From NCBI RefSeq assembly GCF_900537175.1, contig NZ_LS999833.1:2631249-2695248 (forward strand): a stretch of DNA of 64,000 nt, in the 5' to 3' direction. Below are positions 57,906-64,000 of the stretch, in pieces (position 1 is the stretch's first letter; every line of letters starts with the position of its first letter). Position numbers and translations under genes: made by a program. Source of the stretch: Lentilitoribacter sp. Alg239-R112 (GTDB lineage Bacteria; Pseudomonadota; Alphaproteobacteria; Rhizobiales; Rhizobiaceae). Below the pieces are notes generated by a model. It searched no databases, was not told the origin of the DNA, and saw nothing but the letters and a program-made list of their open reading frames with translations.

Positions 57906-59246
57906 TTACCCCTTTCCACCAATCAGTTTCCTGCGGAGCCAGCCAGAAATCGTATCCATCATCATCACCATAAGAATTATGAGAATAATGTAATAGCTAA
58001 CCTCTTCCCAGTCCTTACCAGTGATAATGGCTTGGGTCAGTTGCAGACCAATACCACCACCAACGATCGCGCCAATAACAGTTGCACTACGCGTGTTGGA
58101 TTCTAAATAATAAAGAATTTGACTTAGAAAAACCGGAATCAATTGAGGGATCACACCAAATCGATAACGCTGCAATGGTTTTGCACCAGTTGATCGAATG
58201 CCTTCAATTTGTTTCTCATCCACGTTCTCCAAACTCTCGGAGAACATCTTCCCAAATGTACCTGTATCAGTTAACAAAATCGCGAGCGCACCCGTTAACG
58301 GCCCGGGACCGAATGCACGAGACAATATGATGGTCCAAATAAGTCCGTCCACACCGCGTAGAAAATCAAAAATCCTCCGTAGGGAAAAACGCGTCAGCCA
58401 AATCGGTGAAAAGTTTTTTGCAGCCATAAAGGCCAAAGGTAGCGCAATCAATGCACCGCCAACAGTGCCCAAAAATGCCATGAGGATCGTTTCAAACAAC
58501 GCCCATGCAACATCGGAATGGCGCCACATTGGATTATACCAAAAATCATTCCAGATGGCGCTCGCATTGCTTCTAACAGGATCAATTTGATCTGATGAAA
58601 ATGCTGATCCGACAATCTCGGTGAAACTCATATCGTAGAATGGACTATCGAGTGTAAAGAAAAACATCTCCCAACCAAAAAAGTAACGAAAGACTTGCGT
58701 TTTTGTTTTTGTAACACTTACACGGCCAGCATCAGTTGTTATTGTTACACGCGTTTTAGATGCATTGATAAAATCAGGAATATCTTCACTTGGTAACTTA
58801 AGATCGACCCCTGATCTCTTTGGCTGAACCTCAACCAAACCATAGTTCGGAATATCATAGTAAACAGTCTTCCCAACAAACTCGATCGCATGCCCCGGCG
58901 CTAATGAAACCGTCGCATTGTCGCCATTGATTGTTACCCAATCAGGTGTAACCCCTTTTTTGTAGCGTCCCTTTTTCTCGCCCTCTATGGCAATAGAAAA
59001 ATCCCCTGCTCCGCGATTGGATTTCAAAACATGGGTTTTATAAGAATAAGTATCAGCTAGAAGTGTTGCTGCCTTGTCCAATTTAGCGCGTTCTGATATC
59101 CCTGCAAAATCAAATGAAATTGCTATGTAGATGAAATATGCAACGATCAATAATGGAGCGCCAAAAGCAATAATCTTCTTTCGCGCGAAATTATCTTCGA
59201 CGAGGTTTCTCACATCGAGTTTATTATCGATAGTAATCGTGCTCAT
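57906..59246 (-). CDS. phnE: Phosphonate ABC transporter permease (second PhnE)
   Basis: A 446-residue PhnE. Residues 1-50 hold one membrane helix, about 55-200 a soluble, strand-rich insert (with GVTPDWVTINGDNATVSL) that is common in the longer member of paired PhnE permeases, and the pore domain follows from about 245 to 440, ending with the EAA-like SLENVDEKQIEGIRSTGA and VIPQLIPVFLSQ. It overlaps the first phnE by four bases. The two permeases probably form a heterodimer. Confidence 0.93.
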   Translation of the reverse strand: MSTITIDNKLDVRNLVEDNFARKKIIAFGAPLLIVAYFIYIAISFDFAGISERAKLDKAATLLADTYSYKTHVLKSNRGAGDFSIAIEGEKKGRYKKGVTPDWVTINGDNATVSLAPGHAIEFVGKTVYYDIPNYGLVEVQPKRSGVDLKLPSEDIPDFINASKTRVTITTDAGRVSVTKTKTQVFRYFFGWEMFFFTLDSPFYDMSFTEIVGSAFSSDQIDPVRSNASAIWNDFWYNPMWRHSDVAWALFETILMAFLGTVGGALIALPLAFMAAKNFSPIWLTRFSLRRIFDFLRGVDGLIWTIILSRAFGPGPLTGALAILLTDTGTFGKMFSESLENVDEKQIEGIRSTGAKPLQRYRFGVIPQLIPVFLSQILYYLESNTRSATVIGAIVGGGIGLQLTQAIITGKDWEEVSYYIILIILMVMMMDTISGWLRRKLIGGKG

Positions 59247-60109
59247 CGGCTTTCTCCAACGAGTTTATTTCTTGCATAACTGGATACTTGATCAACAAAT
59301 ACGATTGTCAGGAACAATAAAATGAAAATAACAGCAGCTTCATCATACCTGCCTTTGCCCCAGCTCATCGCATTTTTCAATTCATAACCAATTCCGCCCG
59401 ACCCAACAAAACCTAGAATGGCAGAGGCACGAATATTTATTTCAAAACGTAGAAGAGCATAACTCAAGTAATTCGGAATCACCTGTGGGATGATACCGAG
59501 CCACATGCGCTGGAACCATGTCGCCCCAACAGATTGGAGACCTTCCACCGACTTAATATCTGCATTTTCATTAACCTCGGAAAATAACTTTCCCAAAGCA
59601 CCGACTGTGTGAAGTGCAATCGCAATCATGGCAGGAACCGGTCCACCTCCCATAATAAAGATCAAAACGAGCGCGATAACAATTTCTGGCATCGCACGCA
59701 AAATATCCATTGAGCGACGAAACACAGGAATTAGTCTTGGCCATTTTGCGAGCCCACGAGTTGCGAGCAGTGAGATAAATACGGCAAAAATCGCACCGAT
59801 AAGCGTTGCTGCACCTGCAATGTTTATCGTTTCAAGCAAGCTGGGCAGAAAATGTAAAAAATGATCCGGAAACTGCACAATTTTTTCACTTGCATCGGCT
59901 AGCATCTCATTTGGAAAATCAAAAATATTGGGCAAACCATCCCAAAAACCGCCTGCGTTTCGATCATTGGCTGTCATGAAGCCGCCGACAAGAAGTGCAA
60001 CGAACACTGCCAATAAAATTGCATTATAAATTTGCTTACGCTGAACTTGTGCTAAATATTTTTCACGCAATTCAGTCGTTGCGGAGTTTGGTATTGTTTG
60101 AGATGACAT
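59243..60109 (-). CDS. phnE: Phosphonate ABC transporter permease (first PhnE)
   Basis: A 288-residue inner-membrane permease with the PhnE EAA loop NADIKSVEGLQSVGATWFQRM and IIPQVIPNYLSYALLRFEINIRAS core. About six helices. It is downstream of phnD after an 82-base gap that contains a terminator-like hairpin. Confidence 0.95.
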   Translation of the reverse strand: MSSQTIPNSATTELREKYLAQVQRKQIYNAILLAVFVALLVGGFMTANDRNAGGFWDGLPNIFDFPNEMLADASEKIVQFPDHFLHFLPSLLETINIAGAATLIGAIFAVFISLLATRGLAKWPRLIPVFRRSMDILRAMPEIVIALVLIFIMGGGPVPAMIAIALHTVGALGKLFSEVNENADIKSVEGLQSVGATWFQRMWLGIIPQVIPNYLSYALLRFEINIRASAILGFVGSGGIGYELKNAMSWGKGRYDEAAVIFILLFLTIVFVDQVSSYARNKLVGESR

Positions 60110-60135
60110 AAGCTATCTTTAACGAGAGATGTAGG

Positions 60136-60171
60136 TATTAAAACAAAGGACCACCCTGTTAAGAGTGGCCC
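60136..60171 (-). terminator. Hairpin between phnD and phnE, partial terminator
   Basis: On the minus strand GGGCCACTCT/AGGGTGGTCC pairs with two mismatches around a short loop and is followed by TTTGTTTT. It may let phnD mRNA accumulate above phnE mRNA, as is common for binding-protein genes. Confidence 0.6.
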
Positions 60172-60191
60172 TCAAAAGCGCTGAAAATCGA

Positions 60192-61103
60192 TTAGTTTGA
60201 TTTCAATTTGCGAGCTTCGATAATGACTTCATAAGCATCATGCGTGATTGGCATGAAGCCTTTTGTTTCACCGGCTGCAACGCCATAAGCACAATCAGGG
60301 TCCATAGATTGCAGCGAAGCGACTAGGCCAGTCATCTTTACTTTAACATCTGCTGGAAGTGCTTTACGAAGAACGATTGGACCTTCTGGAATTGTTTTTG
60401 ATTGCCAGATTTTGACCATGTCATTCATGTCAACCAAACCGGCATCAACGGCCTTGCGAAGCGCACCTGAATTGTAACCGTCTTCCCATTCGCCAAGGCC
60501 ATCAGCCCAGGTTACACCGCCGGCGATTTCACCGTTTGCAACAGCGACAATTGTTTGCTCATGACCGCCAGTGAATTTTACTTCACCGAAATAGTCACCA
60601 GATTCCATTGTGGCATTGATATTTTGCGGAATTTCGATTGACGGGATCAAATAACCTGATGTTGAATTTGGATCGCCAAAACCAAATGTTTTACCTTTAA
60701 GGTCTTCAAGTGACTTCACGCCTGAATCTTTACGTGCAAAACCAACTGAATAATAACCGTAACCGCCGTCAACATTAACTTTAACAAGCACTGGCTCAAC
60801 AGCTTCCGGATCAGAAAGGTAGGTCTTTGCATAACCAGATGCACCAAGCCAAGCCATGTCAATTGTACCGCCAAGAAGGCCCTGGATCACACCAGCATAA
60901 TCAGCGGGCGCGAACAATTTTGTTTCAACACCAAGAAGCTCAGTCGTTTTATCAGCAAGACACTGGTACGAATTCATACGGTCTTGCGCATTTTCACCAC
61001 CGAGGATGCCGATGCGGAATTCGGAAATTTTTTCCATGCTGTCAGCAAATGCTGCACCTGTCATGAGTGTCGTTGCCATTAGGGCAATAGCTAATTTTTT
61101 CAT
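60192..61103 (-). CDS. phnD: Phosphonate ABC transporter substrate-binding protein
   Basis: A 303-residue periplasmic binding protein; signal peptide MKKLAIALMATTLMTGAAFA cleaved before DSMEK. FRIGILGGENAQDRM, FAPADYAGVIQGLLGG and DPNSTSGYLIPS are the PhnD ligand motifs. It captures phosphonates, perhaps with broad range, for the PhnC/PhnE importer. Flanked by hairpins on both sides. Confidence 0.95.
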   Translation of the reverse strand: MKKLAIALMATTLMTGAAFADSMEKISEFRIGILGGENAQDRMNSYQCLADKTTELLGVETKLFAPADYAGVIQGLLGGTIDMAWLGASGYAKTYLSDPEAVEPVLVKVNVDGGYGYYSVGFARKDSGVKSLEDLKGKTFGFGDPNSTSGYLIPSIEIPQNINATMESGDYFGEVKFTGGHEQTIVAVANGEIAGGVTWADGLGEWEDGYNSGALRKAVDAGLVDMNDMVKIWQSKTIPEGPIVLRKALPADVKVKMTGLVASLQSMDPDCAYGVAAGETKGFMPITHDAYEVIIEARKLKSN

Positions 61104-61125
61104 TATCTAATTTCTCCATTAAAGA

Positions 61126-61152
61126 CATAAAAAACCCCGTACATTTCGGGGC
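61126..61152 (-). terminator. Terminator-like hairpin between phnC and phnD
   Basis: On the minus strand GCCCCG, loop AAATGTA, CGGGG then TTTTTT. Its position inside the phnCDE operon suggests either attenuation after phnC or a separate phnD promoter. Confidence 0.7.
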
Positions 61153-61161
61153 TGGGTCATA

Positions 61162-61977
61162 TCATGCAAGCGTTTCTAGCTTGTGATTAGTCTGGGCAAG
61201 TGTCTCAACGCTTGTTGAAGTTGCCGATTCTGAAAAGCTCTCATCAGCGCCATAAATTTCACGCGCTGCACCAGCGGTGAGTTCTGCGCCCGTGCCATCA
61301 AAGACGATTTTGCCATCACGCATACCAATAACGCGATCGCAATATTTGCGTGCAGTATCAAGTGTGTGAAGATTACATATGACGAGACGTCCATCTTCAT
61401 CATGGATACGCCTTAGGCTATCCATAACGATCTGTGCATTCATCGGGTCAAGCGATGCGATAGGCTCATCGGCCAAAACAATTTGCGGATCTTGCATCAA
61501 TGCTCTTGCTATTGCGACACGTTGCTGCTGACCGCCTGAAAGCGCTTCCGCCCGCTTAATTGCATGCTCTTCAATTCCAAGTCGTTCAAGAAGATCGATC
61601 GCTGTGTGTATATCGCTCTTTGGATAAAGATTAAACATCGTTGCTAGTGTATTGCGTCTGTTTAACGTTCCATGAAGAACATTGGATACAACATCCAAAC
61701 GCGGCACCAAATTGAACTGCTGAAAAATCATAGCGCAATCGGATTGCCATTTACGTTTCCCTGCGCCCTCCAACTTTGTGATATCCTTTCCATTAAAAAG
61801 GATCGAACCTTCTGTTGGGTCCGCCAGGCGATTTAGCATTCGAAGAACAGTTGATTTGCCTGCGCCCGAGCGTCCAACAATTCCAATGAACTGATCGCGC
61901 TCGACAGTAAATTTTACTTTATCTACCGCTGTGGCGGGTCCGAATTTTTTTGTCACATCACGAAATTCAAGCAGCAT
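61162..61977 (-). CDS. phnC: Phosphonate ABC transporter ATP-binding protein
   Basis: About 271 residues. Walker [11 protein letters not shown]-loop [14 protein letters not shown], signature LSGGQQQRV, Walker [14 protein letters not shown] and the PhnC-specific [13 protein letters not shown] 61977 is preferred to TTG 61983; AGGGA lies about 7 bases upstream. First gene of the uptake operon phnC-D-E-E-SDR-transferase. The C-terminal 30 residues (Thr/Ser/Glu-rich) extend beyond the usual domain. Confidence 0.94.
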   Translation of the reverse strand: MLLEFRDVTKKFGPATAVDKVKFTVERDQFIGIVGRSGAGKSTVLRMLNRLADPTEGSILFNGKDITKLEGAGKRKWQSDCAMIFQQFNLVPRLDVVSNVLHGTLNRRNTLATMFNLYPKSDIHTAIDLLERLGIEEHAIKRAEALSGGQQQRVAIARALMQDPQIVLADEPIASLDPMNAQIVMDSLRRIHDEDGRLVICNLHTLDTARKYCDRVIGMRDGKIVFDGTGAELTAGAAREIYGADESFSESATSTSVETLAQTNHKLETLA

Positions 61978-62163
61978 GTACAAAGTCCCTGGTTCATCTC
62001 AAGCGAACATTAAGGCCTTCCCGTCTCAATTTGATGACGGATTTAATACAAATACATGACTAACTAAATAGCTGGTAAGCTCACTCAACAGAGTAGGCAA
62101 GAGTTGCCAAATCTCACCCTTGGCTAATGAGATACAAACTTAAAATACATATATTTCTGCAGT

Positions 62164-62766
62164 TTAATGGAATTTTATGCTGCGATAAAATGCAAGGATA
62201 GAATTTTTACGTAACTCCGCATCCGCACCTGTTGGACGCCCTTCAGCGCCAATTAGCATTTTTTCAGTACGTATTCTCTCAAAAACAACATAACCATACC
62301 CATCTTTTAGAAAATTAAGCGTGCCATAAAATGTATTCGGTTTAACAAGAAGCCCTGCCGGCTGCCCCTCCAAAACTGTAAAATATACGCGTCTACCGTC
62401 TAGCTCTATCCATTCACTACTAATCGTGCTCACTTCTATGCCAGCATATCCTTTTCTCCAAAAATCATATCCGCTTTTAATTATGTTGTCTTTGGTTAAT
62501 TCGGAGGTTTCTTCATCAACATTCGCGACGCGATTGTAACTCACTCCACGAACTTCCAGAGGTTTGGGCAAAGAATTTACAGCTACATACTCTCCCAACG
62601 CATGTGTACCATCAAAAATTTTAGCTCCGTCAGGAACAGGTATCGTAAATTTTTGGGTAGATGATTGATATATCCCACTTTCAAGACTACCCTGCTCAAT
62701 GGAATTAACAGCACAACCAGAGGCTAATAGAGTAACGGCTATTAATGATAAGTAAAACTTCAACAT
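62164..62766 (-). CDS. Predicted lipoprotein of unknown function
   Basis: A 200-residue protein I do not recognise. The N-terminus is a lipoprotein signal with LASGC as lipobox (Cys near residue 18), so it is likely membrane-anchored. The body is a mixed alpha/beta sequence with YVVFERIRTEKM near the end; no catalytic motif is visible. AGGAGAAC lies upstream of ATG 62766. It is separated from the phn operon by 186 bases and from the rRNA operon by over 300, so it seems a single-gene unit. Confidence 0.75.
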   Translation of the reverse strand: MLKFYLSLIAVTLLASGCAVNSIEQGSLESGIYQSSTQKFTIPVPDGAKIFDGTHALGEYVAVNSLPKPLEVRGVSYNRVANVDEETSELTKDNIIKSGYDFWRKGYAGIEVSTISSEWIELDGRRVYFTVLEGQPAGLLVKPNTFYGTLNFLKDGYGYVVFERIRTEKMLIGAEGRPTGADAELRKNSILAFYRSIKFH

Positions 62767-62939
62767 CTTTAAGTTCTCCTGATGTAAGATTATTTAGCAA
62801 TAGTCTTAGCGGGTAATCAATACTGGAATGAATTTTGAATGTATCGGTAGGATTTATCTAACTGTTTTCAATAATTTGGATGCGCGATTATTTATTCAGC
62901 TATCAGCTGCCCTATGTTTCATAACTACCAGACACAAAG

Positions 62940-62971
62940 AAGCCCTCACGTTCTACGGTGAGGGCTTTTTT
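62940..62971. terminator. Strong hairpin with T tracts
   Basis: AGCCCTCAC, loop GTTCTAC-like, GTGAGGGCT then TTTTT on the plus strand; T-rich on the minus side too. It follows the tRNA-like fragment at 62980-62996 when read on the minus strand. Confidence 0.8.
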
Positions 62972-62979
62972 ATGTTTGA

Positions 62980-62996
62980 TTGCGGGAGTAGGATTT
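62980..62996 (-). repeat. 17-base copy of tRNA-fMet 3' end
   Basis: TTGCGGGAGTAGGATTT is identical to 63286-63302 inside the 3' end (acceptor and T arm) of the intact tRNA. On the minus strand it continues as CAATCA where the tRNA has CAACCA. It may be a decayed second tRNA or an attachment-site scar. Confidence 0.6.
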
Positions 62997-63083
62997 ACAT
63001 TTTCTGTCCCAATGCGTCATGCTGTGCCCTCCTATTGGGCCCCTGATTAGGTGTCAAAATACTGGATCCCAGCATCTCAATGA

Positions 63084-63107
63084 CAAAAACCTCGCCATTG
63101 GGCGAGG
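63084..63107 (-). terminator. rRNA operon terminator
   Basis: On the minus strand CCTCGCC, loop CAAT, GGCGAGG then TTTTTG. It lies about 180 bases past tRNA-fMet and is the first strong hairpin after it, so it probably ends the rRNA transcript. Confidence 0.85.
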
Positions 63108-63282
63108 CTAATTGGGCAAGTTATGAGTGCTGTTGATTTATTTCTACATCTGGTTATGTAGTATCTCTATTTTATAGGAGTTTTTAAGAAGGCTCTCGAT
63201 CATTGGCTCTGCCAATGATCTGCCGCGCTAAGTTCGGTTTACTTAGCTAAGATGATGACTTTTTATCGTTGATAAAAAGCGT

Positions 63283-63359
<77 letters not shown>

Positions 63360-63439
63360 ACAATGGCCTCGAAGAGGCTTTGACGCTGCCTCGCCAGTTA
63401 ACTTTGCGTAGCAAAGATAACGAGAGAGATGCAATCTAG

Positions 63440-63490
63440 TTGGTTTAAGTCTTTCAGTTTGCCTTACGGGCGTAACGTGGGACGTTAAAC
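63440..63490 (-). repeat. rRNA-spacer repeat, copy 1 (5S-tRNA spacer)
   Basis: 51 bases beginning TTGGTTTAAGTC and ending GACGTTAAAC; the ends pair (GTTTAA-GTC with GAC-GTTAAAC, one bulge). A second copy of identical length lies at 63770-63820 between 5S and 23S. The flanks are identical and the centre varies, as expected for processing stems. Confidence 0.6.
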
Positions 63491-63600
63491 AAGCATTTTC
63501 GACCTCACCCAAAGCGAAGTTATTGGTAGGATCCAATGATATTCTGGGTTTGGTAATAGTTTGTATTGTTGATTGTGAGAAGATTAAACATTCCTTTTGC

Positions 63601-63720
63601 AGACCTGGCAGCGACCTACTCTCCCGCGCCTTAAGACGAAGTACCATCGGCGCTGAGGCGTTTCACGGCCGTGTTCGGAATGGGAACGGGTGCAGCCACC
63701 TCGCCATGACCACCAGGTCG
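63601..63720 (-). rRNA. rrf: 5S ribosomal RNA
   Basis: About 119-120 bases. The minus strand starts GACCTGGTGGTCATGGCGAGG and ends CCAGGTCT, forming helix I, with the conserved CCCATTCCGAACACGGCCGTGAAACGC-type loop visible as CCATTCCGAACACGG and GCGGGAGAGTAGGTCG. Confidence 0.95.
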
Positions 63721-63769
63721 GCAAAAGGAATGATTATATAAGAAGCTGGCGGGATAAATCCCTTTTTTG

Positions 63770-63820
63770 TTGGTTTAAGTCGAGCGCTTCGCCCTATGGG
63801 CTCAACGTGCGACGTTAAAC
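63770..63820 (-). repeat. rRNA-spacer repeat, copy 2 (23S-5S spacer)
   Basis: Second copy of the 51-base element; shares TTGGTTTAAGTC, GCC, AACGTG and GACGTTAAAC with copy 1 while the inner 9-base blocks differ. Confidence 0.6.
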
Positions 63821-63877
63821 TAGTAATCCTGATATTTCAGGAGTTTCGGCGTAAACGCTAATGTTATTGCTTTATCA

Positions 63878-63921
63878 GTTTAAAACACACGTGAAGCGCA
63901 AGCTTCTCGCACGTTTTAAAC
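63878..63921 (-). other. Processing-type hairpin in 23S-5S spacer
   Basis: GTTTAAAAC and GTTTTAAAC are perfect inverted arms, with further near-pairing of CACGTGAAG and CTTCTCGCACG inside. About 50 bases past the 23S end, it likely forms an RNase III-type stem in the precursor. Confidence 0.45.
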
Positions 63922-63971
63922 CACTAAAGAGACATTTTGCTTTGCAAAATGAACATAAGCAATGAGAACAA

Positions 63972-64000
63972 TCAAGCCAATCGAGCTATTAGTAATGGTA
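63972..64000 (-). rRNA. rrl: 23S ribosomal RNA, 3' end (partial)
   Basis: The minus strand reads TACCATTACTAATAGCTCG then ATTGGCTTGAT, the conserved 3' terminus of alphaproteobacterial 23S rRNA. The rest lies beyond base 64000. The exact mature end is approximate. Confidence 0.82.

Larger units (their letters stand above)
62767..63282. other. Non-coding stretch between lipoprotein gene and tRNA-fMet
   Basis: 516 bases without a credible gene. It contains the lipoprotein promoter, a bidirectional hairpin at 62940-62971, a 17-base copy of the tRNA-fMet 3' end at 62980-62996 and the rRNA operon terminator at 63084-63107. The plus-strand frame at 62828-63046 crosses two of these signals and has no family resemblance, so it is not annotated. 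Confidence 0.7.

Noticed and set aside
62021..62040. CCGTC/GACGG inverted repeat upstream of phnC as a Pho box
   Set aside because: PhoB sites are 11-base direct repeats of CTGTCAT; only one half is loosely similar here, so no Pho box is claimed.
62828..63046. 72-residue plus-strand frame near the tRNA
   Set aside because: It runs through a strong terminator and the tRNA-like fragment, and has no ribosome site or recognisable features.

Overview
The window looks like chromosome from a low-to-moderate GC alphaproteobacterium, most likely a marine member of the Hyphomicrobiales (Rhizobiales). Grounds: an rRNA operon ending 23S-5S-tRNA-fMet, a complete C-P lyase cluster with alphaproteobacterial accessory genes (a 2H/DUF1045 protein and a hexapeptide transferase), many solute-binding-protein transporters, and PrtD-type type I secretion. 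The genus cannot be read from the sequence alone.

Layout. 1-1762 (minus): 5' part of a TRAP fused permease overlapping a ROK regulator. 2025-10483 (minus): one tightly packed operon of FCD-GntR regulator, Cys/Met-type PLP lyase, binding protein, two permeases and ATPase of a sugar ABC importer, and a stand-alone TPP enzyme related to homodimeric pyruvate dehydrogenase E1. 10720-16729: an RTX-like acidic repeat protein (minus) divergent from its probable type I secretion ABC transporter and membrane-fusion protein (plus). 16808-27691 (minus): a secreted-hydrolase island with an M28 peptidase, an M4 (thermolysin-type) peptidase, a small secreted protein, a RoxA-like di-haem cytochrome, a trypsin-like protease, a subtilisin-like protease and a LuxR-type regulator. 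The first three share a gap-free 67-residue, six-cysteine C-terminal domain that I do not recognise; this is the most novel signal in the window.

27907-34115 (minus): tamB and tamA for outer-membrane protein assembly. 34297-36820: an MFS permease and an FAD-dependent ferredoxin-reductase-type enzyme. 36975-39409: a polar amino-acid ABC importer. 39466-41964: methylmalonate-semialdehyde dehydrogenase divergent from a LysR regulator. 41970-47304: a peptide-type ABC importer.

47352-61977 is a large phosphonate region: phnM, a plus-strand 2H phosphoesterase-like gene, phnN-L-K-J-I-H-G, divergent phnF and a periplasmic glycerophosphodiesterase-like gene, then a hexapeptide transferase, a short-chain dehydrogenase, two phnE genes, phnD and phnC. 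Uptake (PhnCDEE), ester hydrolysis (GDPD), C-P cleavage (PhnGHIJKL, PhnM) and PRPP salvage (PhnN) are all present, but no PhnP is seen; the 2H protein is a candidate substitute. 62164-62766 is a lipoprotein. The right end is the 3' part of an rRNA operon on the minus strand (23S end, 5S, tRNA-fMet, terminator). A 17-base copy of the tRNA 3' end lies about 0.3 kb further on and may be an integration scar.
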